Shown here: positions 23,131 to 33,905 of the stretch, piece after piece
Position numbering within the stretch: position 1 is the first letter of the stretch
Layout: every line of letters begins with the position of its first letter
DNA from: Inia geoffrensis
Taxonomy: Eukaryota > Chordata > Mammalia > Artiodactyla > Iniidae
Length of the DNA: 64,000 bases
Assembly: GCA_036417435.1 (NCBI GenBank)
Contig: CM070901.1
Coordinates: 8,592,001 to 8,656,000 of the forward strand
Reading direction: 5' to 3'
Program-made: the position numbers and the translations under genes
Notes under the pieces: generated by a model
The model's database searches: none
The model's input: the letters and a program-made list of their open reading frames with translations, nothing else
What the model was told of the DNA's origin: nothing

Positions 23131-24165
23131 CTGAATCATGCAATGTCATACATGTAATGTAAAATATAATCATTTTGTTCATTTGCGGGATCACCATCTA
23201 GGGATGAAAACTATTAAAGAGCTGCCTACACTTAGCCACCCCAAGACAGAATATCATCTAAGAAATCTACAGTTGATACATCAAACCTACAGCAACTGAC
23301 AGAAAAATTCAGGTATGCATCATAGAATAATGAAGTATTTTAATAAATCATTGCTTTGTAAACATTAAAAGTTTTTACTTGGTGACCCAGTTTTAATGGC
23401 ATATTGCGTATTTTTAAACAATCTTCATAGAAGTAAATAAACAAAGCTTTGAATATAGTCTCTCTAAAAAGGGTACTTAACTAGTGGTTCTCAACACAGA
23501 AAAGTGTTCATTTGATTTATTATTCTTTTAGAGTTATTAGGATACTTTAAGCAAGGTATTTGAGATTTCTCCAGAACTTTTGCTCTAGATATTTCTTTTT
23601 ACGTTTCTATAATTCAACATGATATCAATATTTCACGTAAATTGTCACATTCTTCCACCTGTGCCTTTTTATTTCATGCTCACGTTTCTCCTCTCCTTAC
23701 ATATTTTCCTGTCAACTTTGGCTACAGGAAAAAGAAATCAAAGTTAAAGAGATGCATGTCAGAGGTCTTATTTAATGAAAATGTCCTTTGTGAATGGTGT
23801 TTAGAATCAGTTCTTCAGAGAGAAGCATTTTCTTTGTGTGTGTTATTCCTTTTGACTCAGTTCATAGTACGTTGAGTGATTTTCTAACTGCATCAAGGTG
23901 AACACACATGCAATAATATGCTCTATTAAAAAGCAGTTACATGGGGTAAGAAAAATTAATTCAGCAAGTATTTATAGAGTGCACACTTGGCACCATGCTA
24001 ATTTAGAGGCATCAAAAAAGTTCTATGATATTCATTCCCATGAAAAGCTTAAGACTTTGAGGAAATAAGACAATCACAAGAAATATCAGATAATAGTACC
24101 ACTGAGAGACACTGGATTAGTTAAAGTAAGACTACTACTTGGATAGGGCTGTGCTTGAAAATCAT
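23131..24165. other. Low-repeat DNA, nothing certain
   Basis: No named repeat was seen except a possible family-B-like start at about 23955 (CAGCAAGTATTTATAGAGTGC). The frame at 23642-23875 has no recognised domain. Confidence 0.35.
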
Positions 24166-24169
24166 TCTC

Positions 24170-24690
24170 CACTGTTTATCTGTTGGTGTGTAACAAAGCA
24201 TCCTGAAGCTAAGCAGTTTAAAACAGCAATTATTATTTCTCACAGTTTATGAGGGTCAGAAAGCCAGCAGTGGCTTAGCTGGGTGGTTCTAGCTTAGAGT
24301 CTGTCTTGAGGCTGCGGTCAAGTTGTTGATCAGGGCTGTAGTCATCTCAAGGCTTCCCTGGGGATGGAGAATTTGCTTCCAAGCTGACTCATATGAAGAT
24401 GGACAGGCCTCAGTTATTCTATGGCTGTTGGCTGGAGGCTTCAGTTTCTCACATGTAAACCTCTCCCATCGGGATGCTCACAACATGACAGCCTGCTTCC
24501 CCTAGAGCTAGCGATCTAAGAGGGAGAGAGAGAGTGAGTGCCCCAGGTGGAAGTCACAGTATTTTTCATAACCTGATCTCGCAGGTGACACATGCTATTG
24601 GTCACACAGACTAATTCTGGTAAAATGTGGAGGGGATTAACAAGAGGGTGGGTACCAGGAGGCACCCTGTACTCTCACACAGAAGAGGTT
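24170..24690 (+). mobile_element. Old interspersed repeat, family A, long copy
   Basis: The longest family-A copy here: GTAACAAAGCATCCTGAAGC, GGCTTAGCTGGGTGGTTCTAG, GGGCTGTAGTCATCTCAAGGC, ACATGACAGCCTGCTTCCCC and CTATTGGTCACACAGACTAA. Two short frames through it are chance. Confidence 0.6.
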
Positions 24691-25190
24691 AGCTGTGCAG
24701 AGGACGCATGGCCAGTCTCTCCAGGGGCTGGTGGAAGTGTGCCCACAGCAAGGTCTCAGGGATCTCATCCACTGGCTGCTGGCCCCCCATCTGTTGGGGT
24801 TCAAGTGGATGGCGGGGTAAGACAGCCTTAGTTTCAAGATCTTGAGGACTTTTGGAGAGTTACAGTACTAGGAAGTTGGAAATATAAGATTTGAGTCATG
24901 TCTTTGATCTTGCCTCTCTCTAGCTACCAGCACATTTATTGAACCCTGGGGGAGAAGGTGGTGAAAACCTAGAAATTATTTTGACCCTTACATAGTTTTC
25001 AATGTGATAGGTGAGGTACGCATTAAACAACTAATTTCACAGATAATCATTTAATTATAATTTTTATAAGAAAATAATAAAATACGAATATATTTACGAT
25101 AGCATAATTTATAAAACTGTTACAGCATGATGATTAAAAAGTAAACTGAAAAGGAGATAAAAATGTACCTGGCTGTATTACATGATATAG
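24691..25190. other. No feature recognised
   Basis: A GC-richer first part gives opposing frames of 66 and 79 residues with no motif. The second part is AT-rich. Confidence 0.35.
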
Positions 25191-25194
25191 GGGT

Positions 25195-25500
25195 TTTTTA
25201 AAAAATTTTTATTGGAGTATAGTGCTTTACAATGTTTTGTTAGTTTCTGCTGTACAGCAAAATGAATCAGCCACACGTATACATATATCCCCTCCTTTGT
25301 GGATTTCCTTTCCATTTAGGTCACCACAGAGCATTGAGTAGAGTTCCCTGTGCTATACACTAGGTTCTCATTAGTTATCTATTTTATATATAGTAGTGTA
25401 TATATGTCAATGCCAGTCCCCCAGCTCATCCCACCACCATACTTTGGTGTCCATATATCTTTTTCTCTACGTCTGCGTCTCTATTTCTGCTTTGCACATA
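25195..25500 (-). mobile_element. LINE-1 3' UTR, antisense
   Basis: TTTTATTGGAGTATAGTGC, then GCTGTACAGCAAAATGAATC and GAGTTCCCTGTGCTATACAC. It ends near CTGCTTTGCACATAG. AYAGGGGYTT on both sides is a weak candidate duplication. Confidence 0.9.
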
Positions 25501-25504
25501 GACA

Positions 25505-25805
25505 GGGGCTTCAGAGTGAGTGGGAAAGAAGGGCACAGGCCCCTGAGGTCCCAGGGCTGCAGGCTGCTTTGGAGAACGATAGCTGTGCAAGTGAAGCTGA
25601 ACCAAAGCTGGGTGCAGCTAAAGTCTGACCAGGTACTGGGGCAGCAGGACGGGCAGCAAGCTGTTTGGGCACCGCCCCATGTACACATGGCTGAGAGCAA
25701 GTGGGACAGTGGTGGGCCACCAGGCCTCTGGTCTGCGCTTCGCTTGGCCACAACACTGATTGGTTTGACTGCACTGCAGCTTGCCTGTTTCATTCAGGGG
25801 GAGAC
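25505..25805. other. GC-rich stretch, no gene recognised
   Basis: Local base composition is richer in G and C, so long frames occur on both strands (up to 142 and 108 residues). The plus-strand frame begins inside the neighbouring L1 fragment, and neither strand shows a domain I recognise, so I do not call a gene. Confidence 0.4.
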
Positions 25806-25809
25806 CCTG

Positions 25810-26280
25810 AGAAGGACACGGTAGACTTCCTTCTGAATGATGCTGGTGGGTTCTGGGACGGTTAACTGGAGAGAGAGGGACAAGAGAGAACTGTGTTTAG
25901 ATCAGATAATGAAGCAAAGGTTACAGGTGATGCGAAGAGGCCAGAAGGCTTAACAGGAGGGTATGACCTGCTCGAGGGTCAGGGAAGCCTCCACGTGAAA
26001 ATCAGTTGAAGCCGAGATCTGAAAGGTGGGTAGTAGCGAACCAGGCAAAGGGTGGGAAAAGAGACCTCCAGGGAGAGGGGCGAGCCCGAGAGCTGGCCCT
26101 GAGGTGAGAAGGATCGTCGTGCATTGAAGGAAACCAAAACTATGCAGAAAGGAAGCGTGGTCCTTACGAAGCTGGAGCCATGATGTGACAGTAAGGTTGT
26201 AATGTTGTGCTGTAACGGTGTTGACCTTTAGTCCTAAGCCTAATGTTAAATAGGAGCATGGCATGAGCAGATTAGTATTT
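25810..26280 (+). mobile_element. Probable family-B repeat
   Basis: GGACGGTTAACTGGAGAGAG, GAAGCAAAGGTTACAGGTG, AGATCTGAAAGGTGGGTAGT and CGAGAGCTGGCCCTGAGG follow the pattern seen in other family-B copies of this window. Diverged. Confidence 0.45.
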
Positions 26281-26455
26281 TTTTTAAGTAGATTTTATGT
26301 TGAAATATAGCACGTGTAGAGAAAAGAGTACGAATCCTAAGTGTGGAGTTTAATGAATGTTTACAAAGTGAACACCCCCATATAACCAGTGCCCAGAATT
26401 CCCTGTTCCAGTCATTGTCTCCCCCTTCCTCACACCCCCAGGGTTACCAGTATCT

Positions 26456-27461
26456 ATTTTTTTTTGAAATGAAAATCCACAATTTTTTTTTATTATTGGG
26501 GTATAGTGTTTTACAAAGTTGTGTTAGTTTCTACTGTACAGCAAAGTGAAGTAGAGTTCCCTGTGCTATATAGCAGGTTGTGATTAGTTATCTATTTTAT
26601 ACATATTAGTGTATATATGTCAATCCCAATTTCCCAATTGATCCCACCCCACCATTCCCCCATTGGTGCCCACACTTTTGATCTCTACGTCTGTGTCTCT
26701 ATTTCCGTCTTGCAAACAGGTTCATCTGTACCACTTTTCTAGAGTCTACCTACATGTGTTAACATACAATATTTGTTTTTCTGTTTCTGACTTACTTCAC
26801 TCTGTATGACACTCTCTAGGTCCATCCATGTCTCTACAAATGACCCAATTTTCATTCCTTTTTATGGCTGAGGAATATTCCATTGTATATATATATATAC
26901 CACATCTTCTTTATCTATTTGTCTGTCAATGGGCATTCAGGTTGCTTCTATGACCTGGCTACTATAAATAGTGCTGCAATGAACATTGAGGTGAAAAAAG
27001 AAAATTACAGACCAATATCACTGATGAATATAAACACAAAAACCCTCAACAAAATACATCTCAGTAGATGCAGAAAAAGCTTTTGACAAAATTCAACACC
27101 CGTTTATGATTAAAAACTCTCCAGAAGGTGGGCATAGAGGGAACTTTCCCCAACATAATAAAGGCCATATATGACAAACCCACAGCCAACGTCATTCTCA
27201 ATGGTGAAAAACTGAAAGCATTTCCTCTAAGATCAGGAAAAAGACAAGGATGTCTACTCTCGCCACTATTATTCAATGTAGTTTTGGAAGGCCTAGCCAC
27301 AGCAATCAGAGAAGAAAAAGAAATAAAAGAATCCAAATTGGGAAAGAAGAAGTAAAGCTGTCACTGTTTGCAGATGACATGATACTCTACATAGAAAATC
27401 CTAAAGATGCTACCAGAAAACTACTAGAGCTCATCAATGAATCTGGTAAAGTTGCAGGATG
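26456..27461 (-). mobile_element. LINE-1 with inverted 5' part (twin-priming structure)
   Basis: The 3' part (about 26480-26992) is antisense L1 3' UTR and terminal ORF2. At 26993 it switches abruptly to sense ORF2 reverse transcriptase sequence up to 27460 ([29 protein letters not shown]). CCAGTAYCT flanks the whole unit at 26447-26455 and 27462-27470. One insertion event with an internally inverted 5' end explains this. Confidence 0.85.
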
Positions 27462-27502
27462 CCAGTACCTTGACTTCCAACATCGCAAATGGGTTTTGCC
27501 TA

Positions 27503-28283
27503 AAGGACCTAAAAAGACACCTTTCTGAAGAAGACAATGGCTCACAGGTACATGAAAAGTGCTCAGCAACACTGGTCATCAGGGAAACTCAAATCAAAAC
27601 CACAATGAGCTATCACCTCACACCTGTTAGAATGGCTGTCATCAAAAACACAAGAGATACGTGCTGGAGAGGGTGTGGAATAAAGGGAACCCTCCTACAC
27701 TGTTGGTGGGAACGCAAATGGTGCAGCCACTATGGAAAAGAGTATGAGGTTCCTCCAAAAATTAAAAATAGGACCACCATGTAATCCAGCAATTTCACTC
27801 CTGGGGATATATCTAAAAGAAATGAAAACAGGATCTCAAAGAGCTGTATGCACTTCCATGCATATTGCTTCATTTAATTCAAATTAGCCAAGATATGGCA
27901 ACAGCCTAAGTGCCCATCAACGGATGAATGGATAAAGAAGATGTGGTATATATGGAAATCCTGCCATTTGTGACAGCATGGATGGAACTTGAGGGCACTA
28001 TGCCAAGTGAAATTAGTCAGACAGAGAAAGGCAAATGCCGTATGATCTCACTTACAGGTGGAATCTTTTTTTTAAAAAGTCAAACTCATAGAAACAGAGT
28101 AGAATGGTGGTTACCAGGGGCTTAGGGGAGGGAGAGATGGAGAGACACAGGTTAAAGAGTACAAGTCTTCAGTTTTAAGATGAATAAGTTTTAGGGATCT
28201 AATGTACAGCATGATGACTGTAGTTATTAATACTATATTATATACTTGAAACTTCCTAAGAGAATAGATCTTAAGTGTCCTTA

Positions 28284-28334
<51 letters not shown>

Positions 28335-28494
28335 GTCACTCTGTGAAGTGAGGTGATAGATGTGTAAACTGACCTGATTGCGATAATCATTTCACAAAGT
28401 ATACATATATAAAATCATTGTATTATACACTTTAAATATATATAATTTTATTTGTCAGCTAGACCTCAATAAAGCTGGAGAAAAAGAACCCCTT
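27503..28494 (+). mobile_element. Older LINE-1 3' end, sense
   Basis: Sense L1M: GCTCACAGGTACATGAAAAG, ATGAGCTATCACCTCACACC, ACAGCCTAAGTGCCCATCAA and GTCAGCTAGACCTCAATAAAG. It is bounded by GGYTTTGCCTA at 27492-27502 and 28495-28505. The translated remnants ([19 protein letters not shown]) are ORF2 C-terminal and broken. A dinucleotide tract lies in its 3' UTR. Confidence 0.88.
28285..28333. repeat. (AC)n microsatellite
   Basis: About 24 uninterrupted AC units inside the 3' UTR of the older L1. Translation on the minus strand gives a meaningless Val-Cys repeat. Likely length-variable. Confidence 0.98.
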
Positions 28495-28510
28495 GGCTTT
28501 GCCTAGTTTT

Positions 28511-28719
28511 TTTTTTTTTTTTTTTTTGCGGTACTCGGGCCTCTCACTGTTGTGGCCCCTACCGTTGTGGAGCACAGGCTCCGGGCGCGCAGGCTCAGAG
28601 GCCACGGCTCACAGGCTCAGCCGCTCTGTGGCACGTGGGATCCTGTCGGGCCGGGGCATGAACCCGTGTCCCCTGCATCGGCAGGGAGACTCTCAACCAC
28701 TGTGCCACCCGGGAAGCCC
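28511..28719 (-). mobile_element. CHR-2 SINE, short form, antisense
   Basis: A T-tail followed by GCGGTACTCGGGCCTCTCAC and ending GCCACCCGGGAAGCCC. Perfect 16-bp duplication GGCTTTGCCTAGTTTT at 28495-28510 and 28720-28735. It landed in the right-hand target duplication of the older L1. Confidence 0.96.
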
Positions 28720-29034
28720 GGCTTTGCCTAGTTTTGAACTTGATATATATGGCATTATAAATAGGTACTTCTTTGTGTCTGATTTACTTCCCTCAACAGA
28801 GTGTTTTTTTCTTCACTCAACGTTCATGCCGCGGCACCTAGGTGTAGTGCATTCTACTTACTTTGCCATGCAGAATTTCAGTGTTACCCTTTCTACCGTT
28901 ATAGACGTTTGGATTGTGTATAGTTTGATATTATTATAAATAATGCTACAAGGAATATTCTTGTACATGTCTTTTGGTAAATACAGTATATGTGTGGACT
29001 TCTGTTGACTGTAGCTAATGTTTTAAAAACACCA

Positions 29035-29310
29035 TCATAACTTCTGTGGTAGAATGAAATGGAGGGAAGGAAAAAGAAGAGATGGAGAGAAGTGGAGAGT
29101 CTATTGCAGTAGCCCAGGTACTGCGGTGGTGGTGGCTTGGACTAAGTTATTGGTAGTGAAGATGGCAAATTGATGGATCCTAGAGCTTTTAGAAGCATTG
29201 CCACAACTTAGGTACTGATTGGGTATAGCGGATGAAAGAAAGGAAAATGTCAGCAGTAATTCCAAGATTTCCGACTTGGTTAATGTGGAAATTGGTGTTT
29301 AATTCATCAT
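29035..29310 (+). mobile_element. Probable family-B repeat fragment
   Basis: GTCTATTGCAGTAGCCCAGG, GTGGTGGTGGCTTGGACTAAG and TAATTCCAAGATTTCCGAC match the later part of the family-B pattern. No coding content. Confidence 0.5.
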
Positions 29311-29496
29311 TAAACCATTCTGCTTTTATTAACTTGGAAGCCATTTGTGGAAGTGTATGAGTTATCATTGCTTGAGTTCATAATTGCTTGAATTGAAAAA
29401 AGTATGATTTTAGAAAGTCACCTAAGACAAGGTATAGCTATTTGCATACCGTTTTTACAAGAACCTGACTACTGTAATCTTAAGCTTACAAAATTG

Positions 29497-29523
29497 ATAT
29501 ATATATATATATATATATATATA
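29497..29523. repeat. (AT)n microsatellite
   Basis: Roughly 13 AT units in a row. A short frame crosses it by chance. Confidence 0.95.
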
Positions 29524-30411
29524 GTGGTTTTAAATCTACTCATTAGCAATATTCCAATTAAAAAAGTGTTCACATTTAAAAACATGTAGATGAGTAGGGA
29601 GGAGATTTCTATTCCTAAGGGAATTCAAACATTTTCCCCTTTTGTCATGGTTTGATAGCGATTGGAATTATATCACCTGATGGCTAGATGTTGTGTAAAA
29701 CAAATTGTTTTCAATTCAATTTCTTATAGGCCAATGCCTTTGTCCCCTAAACTGCTCTTGCAATAGCTACCTTATTGGCAGTCTTAGCAACTGGGGCTGA
29801 AGTTGAAAGAGCAGAAACTCAACCATTGATTTATCCCTGAGCCTGGATTTGGATACACGTTGAGAAGCTTAGGCGGAAAGTGGTGTGGGAACTTCTGCTA
29901 CACTCCAACAGTTGAAGCAAGAATTTTGTTTTCACAGCATCAAACTACACCTGGTACCTCACTGAAATTCAGGTTAACAAGAAATGATAATGTGTTGCAA
30001 AGATTCTTAAGTCCCATTTAATTGTGCTTAACTTCTCTCTCTCTTTGGTCTTTTTAAATTACAGTACATTGTATATGGAACAGGAAATACCTAAGTTAAC
30101 AGACAGCTGTAACCTTTCTTTTAGGCCTCAATAGTTTAATTCCTTTAGTATAATATTACCATTGAAAAGAATTCTAATTTTCCTCATCTTTAAGTCCTGC
30201 AGCTGTCTGTGGTTTAATTTCATGGCACACGTTTTTATTCTATTCATTTGTATTCTGGCTTATCTGTGACACATCACTTCGGGTCCTCACTTTGTCCCTG
30301 AGATGCCTCCGTATTTCCCTGTGTTTCTTTTCACTGACATGACCCATAGGGCAGAGAGCTGGGTGCCAAGGGAGACATGAGCTATGGAAAACATGATCTT
30401 TGCCGTCATGT
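29524..30411. other. No feature recognised
   Basis: About 890 bp with no named repeat, exon or RNA gene. A pyrimidine CTCTCTCTCTTT tract lies near 30034-30045. Confidence 0.4.
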
Positions 30412-30422
30412 TCTCCAGTTTT

Positions 30423-30632
30423 TTTTTTTTTTTTTTTTTGCGATATGCGGGCCTCTCACTGTTGTGGCCTCTCCCGTTGCGGAACAACAGGCTCCGGACG
30501 CGCAGGCTCAGCGGCCATGGCTCACGGGCCCAGCCGCTCCGCGGCATGTGGGATCTTCCCAGACCGGGACATGAACCCGTGTCCCCTGCATCGGCAGGCG
30601 GACTCTCAACCACTGCGCCACCAGGGAAGCCC
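30423..30632 (-). mobile_element. CHR-2 SINE, short form, antisense
   Basis: T-tail, GCGATATGCGGGCCTCTCAC, then the reversed head ending GCCACCAGGGAAGCCC. Target duplication TCTCCAGTTTT at 30412-30422 and 30633-30643. Three overlapping frames of 65-111 residues through it are SINE translations, not genes. Confidence 0.96.
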
Positions 30633-30672
30633 TCTCCAGTTTTAAATATCCCTCGTATTGAAAGTCAGAAGA

Positions 30673-30692
30673 GTTGTTGTTGTTGTTGTTTT
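30673..30692. repeat. Short (TTG)n tract
   Basis: Six GTT units in a row, about 30 bp beyond the CHR-2 target duplication. Confidence 0.9.
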
Positions 30693-30779
30693 GAGAACAT
30701 TTATTGTCTTCATTTTTAAAAAGCCTGATCAAATGTGCAAGATGCAGCTGTCATGTGTGTGATCAGGGTTGACTCCACT

Positions 30780-31015
30780 GTAGAGCAATGCAGTGGAAAG
30801 AGCGTTAGCACACAAGTCAAAAAACCTAAGCTGTAATTCCGGGCACGTGGCTTTCTAACCATCTCCTCTTTTGACAGGTCTAGAGACGCTTTAAGCTTTG
30901 TTTTTCTCATCTATAAAATCAGGATAGTAACATCTGTTCTAGTGACCTGATGGTGTTGTTATGGACATCAAATGAGACCCTGAGAAATGTTTGAAAAATT
31001 GAAACGTCCTATAGG
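30780..31015 (+). mobile_element. MIR SINE, sense
   Basis: GTGGAAAGAGCGTTAGCACAC in the tRNA-like part, TTTTTCTCATCTATAAAATC and GGACATCAAATGAGACCC in the core and 3' part. Diverged but in register. Confidence 0.75.
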
Positions 31016-31064
31016 AACGTACCATGAAATTGATATTTTATAATGATCAGTTGTAACTGCTAAG

Positions 31065-31510
31065 TTGTTTTGACTGCTTGCAACAGAGACCCAAGTTAAC
31101 AGCACCTTGAAAAAGATTGATGTCTATGTGTCTCTCATGGAACCGTATGATCTGCACAGTCATAGGAGCATCAGTGTCCTTTTACCTTGTTGCTCTGCCA
31201 TCTGTAGGCTTCTGTCCTCATCTGCAAGGTCCAAGGTGGCTCATCACTTTGTCTAAATTCTGACCAGCAGTGCGAATATAGCAAGAGGAATGGAAGGGCA
31301 CATCCTTTCTCTTTAAAAGTCATACAACACTTCCTCTCATATACCATTCACAGTGCAAAGCCATGGGCCACACCTGGCTACAGGGGATGCTGGGAAGAGT
31401 GGTCTTCATTCTGGCAGTCACCCACCCAGCTGAAAAGTATAGGCACTTTTGAGACAGGCAGGGACCTGGGACCCTTTGCTGCAGTGCTGGCACCAGGACA
31501 CACCTCTCCT
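31065..31510 (+). mobile_element. Old interspersed repeat, class not resolved
   Basis: CTTGCAACAGAGACCCAAGTT, GTTGCTCTGCCATCTGTAGGC, GGTCCAAGGTGGCTCATC and CACACCTGGCTACAGGGGATG follow an old mammalian repeat pattern. A frame of 159 residues on the minus strand crosses it and the LTR and has no known domain. Confidence 0.4.
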
Positions 31511-31943
31511 TGAGCCACAAAATACAAAGAAACTCTACGGGACTAAAAATAACTGCATGCATGAGCAGTTGGGACAAATTCCGGACAACAAAATACAAAA
31601 GACCAAAAAAACCAACTGCCGCTTTTGAAGAGCCTGGAGTAAAAGCAGGGGGTTGGGAGGAAATACAGGGTACTGCGCATGCCCCCTGCACATACCACCA
31701 CCTAAGGGGTGGGCAGACCACCAAAGCCACTCCTCCGGCCTGATCCCTGGACACACCCCTCCCCTCACCCTGTATAAGGAACGAGCTCGCCCCCCCCACT
31801 CAGGGAGCAGGCAAGCAAGGGAACATGTTGTTTGTTCTCACTCCCCTCTGCTGCAGCAGGGGCCCGAATAAGGCCTTGCCTGAAGCTCTTGTCTGGCCTC
31901 TGATCGGTTTCTACTTATTAAGGAGGACAAGAACCCTGGTCGG
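31511..31943 (+). mobile_element. Probable solitary endogenous retrovirus LTR
   Basis: Retroviral LTR layout in sense: a TG start near 31511, U3 with direct CCACC/CCTCC-rich blocks, TATA-like TGTATAAGGAACG at about 31771, polyadenylation-type CGAATAAGG at about 31865, and a U5 ending AACCCTGGTCGGTAATG. It resembles class-I-like LTRs of artiodactyls. No gag, pol or env adjoins it, so it is a relic single LTR. The exact edges and target duplication are not certain. Confidence 0.65.
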
Positions 31944-32043
31944 TAATGCTTTCACCAAACAAGATGGGGTAAAGAGATACTGGGATACATTTCTAAATCT
32001 CTGCCGCATGAATTGAGAAGGATAATAGGACTGAACTTTAAAA

Positions 32044-32347
32044 GAACAACCCTGTCGCATATATAATTTCTAATTTTCTAGTAGCTTCATTGCAAAGTAA
32101 AAGAGAACCAGGTGAAGTTAATTTTAATGATGTATTTTATTTAACCCAGTATATCCTAAAGATTACCTTTTCAACATGGAATAAATACAAAAATTATTAA
32201 TATGATATTTTACATGTTTTTGGGTACTAAGTCTTCACAATCAAGTGTGTAATTTCTAGCTACATCACATCTCAATTTGGACTAGCCACACTTTAAGCAC
32301 TCAAGAACCATGTGTGCCCAGTGGCTACTGTATTGGACACAGCAGCT
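32044..32347 (+). mobile_element. MER3-like hAT element
   Basis: TAGTAGCTTCATTGCAAAG, ATTTTATTTAACCCAGTATAT, CATCTCAATTTGGACTAGCC, GTGGCTACTGTATTGGACAC. This order matches MER3, a non-autonomous hAT-Charlie transposon. No transposase. Confidence 0.65.
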
Positions 32348-32439
32348 CTAGAAAGAAGTAGACAAATGTTAGCATGAAGAATTAACCTTCTGCATCATGT
32401 CCTGCTGATTTTATATTTTATGCAATATTCTGTGTATTG

Positions 32440-32800
32440 ATTCATTCAAAAAATATTTTCTAAGTACCCACTATATTCCAGGCGCAGTACTAGGCACTGG
32501 TGACACAGCAGTGAACAAAACTAACAACGTCCCTGTGCTAATGGAGCATACGTCCTGGTGGGGGAGACTCAGGCAATAAACAAATAAACAAGTAAATAGT
32601 GTGTCAGACAGCAAAAAAATGAAGAATACTATAGAGAAGAACAAAGTAGAACAACGTATTACGTGAAAGAAGAGCCATAGATATCTGGAAGAAAATTGTT
32701 CCAAGCAGCAGGAACAGTGAGTGCAAAGGCCCAGAGGCAGAGAGTGCTTGGCAATATTTAAGGAATGCTAAGAAGGCCAGTGTGGATTGCACATTGCCTG
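32440..32800 (+). mobile_element. Old repeat family B, clear copy
   Basis: AAATATTTTCTAAGTACCCAC, CAGGCGCAGTACTAGGCACTG, CAGTGAGTGCAAAGGCCCAG and AAGAAGGCCAGTGTGG. This is the least degraded family-B fragment in the window and is useful for naming the family. Confidence 0.6.
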
Positions 32801-33694
32801 TTCTTTTTGTTTGCTATAATATTTGTCAGTAAGACAAACTCTGTTTGCTGGGGCATTGAGAAAGTATATTTTCCTAATTTGTGCTGTTGTATGAAGCGCT
32901 CTTATTTGTGAAAAGAAAGAAAAAGATAGGTAAAGTGAGACTGTTTGGGCTAATTCATGGCTGATCAGGCACAATTACTTGAGTTCTAAATGCTCACAGT
33001 TTTTTCAAAATATTTTTAAATGAGATATACAATGTACGTAACATGAGACCAATATGGTAAGAAATTGTTGATATTTTGCTTTGACAAAATGTTGGTTTGC
33101 TTCATTCATTCAGTCCCTTAGTTCCTTGACTAAGGATGAGTAAGTACATCCTGTGTCCTTTATCTCATCTTATGATGCTGTTCAAGCAGTGTAAGAATCA
33201 TTAGGAAGGCAAAGATGAGTAAGGCTCTCCTGCCCTTAAGAAGCGGATGGAAGAGACAGAAATATAGAGAATTGCTGAACAACGTAAAAGAACAGTCACA
33301 GAGATATAAGCAGGGAATTAAAGGTGAGACAGCAACTATGAAGGCTTCTTGGAGGAAATATCAGTTTTCCTCTACAAGGATAACTGAAGATTAATCTTGA
33401 AACTACAAAAGAAAAGGCCATTTCAGAGAGAGGGAGCATCACCTTTTGAATCCTCCTATTTTAGATTCAGGAGAAAAGAAATTGCTGAGCACTGGCTATA
33501 TGCACAGAGAAGTAATGTAGGACTTCCATCAGTATTGGAATCACATACGAATTTATAATACCATAGAAAAAATGGAGTTAGAGTCACTATTCGGTGGTTA
33601 TATGTTCTGAGATGTGTATTTTATTACTTTTCCTTTGTACGCCTTATGTATAGAATAGAGCTATCTAGGCGGTTCCAGATACATTTTGCTAATA
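32801..33694. other. No gene; possible family-B traces
   Basis: Around 33210-33460 the text (GAATTAAAGGTGAGACAGCAAC, GGCTTCTTGGAGGAAATATC) loosely resembles family B. Nothing else was recognised. Confidence 0.35.
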
Positions 33695-33905
33695 ATAGTA
33701 AACATTTATTGAGTGCTTACTATATGCAGGGTCTGTTCTGAGTACTTTATAAGCATTAACCAACTTAATCCTCACACCAGCCTATGATATACTCATAGAT
33801 ACTACATGGGACACAAAGACAGCAATATGGCTTTTTCAAGGTCATCCGTGAAGTAGAAAACCCATATAACCAAGGCAGAATTTTACTGCTGACTCCCACT
33901 GACAG
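33695..33905 (-). mobile_element. MIR SINE, antisense, long copy
   Basis: AACATTTATTGAGTGCTTAC, AGCATTAACCAACTTAATCC, TCACACCAGCCTATGATATAC and AAGGTCATCCGTGAAGTAG are in MIR antisense order. Confidence 0.85.

Larger units (their letters stand above)
26283..28985 (-). mobile_element. Old L1M 3' region, antisense, host of three insertions
   Basis: Three remnants read as one antisense L1M once later insertions are removed: 26283-26455 (TAAGTGTGGAGTTTAATGAA, CCAGGGTTACCAGTATCT), 27462-27502 (TTGACTTCCAACATCGCAAA, GGTTTTGCCTA) and 28736-28985 (GAACTTGATATATATGGC, CTTGTACATGTCTTTTGG). A similar L1M stretch without these inserts lies at 60870-61200. Confidence 0.75.

Noticed and set aside
25396..25824. 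142-residue plus-strand frame as a possible gene
   Set aside because: It starts inside an L1 3' UTR and continues into GC-rich unassigned DNA. No domain, no splice evidence, and an equally long frame lies on the other strand.
28285..28333. Tandem array as a CRISPR or satellite
   Set aside because: It is a plain AC dinucleotide microsatellite in an L1 3' UTR. No spacers or longer unit.
30287..30732. Cluster of overlapping frames on both strands around 30.3-30.7 kb
   Set aside because: All pass through a GC-rich CHR-2 SINE. The same peptide patterns (for example [29 protein letters not shown] text) recur at every CHR-2 copy in the window.
31320..31799. 159-residue minus-strand frame
   Set aside because: It crosses an old repeat and an antisense LTR. 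No recognisable domain.
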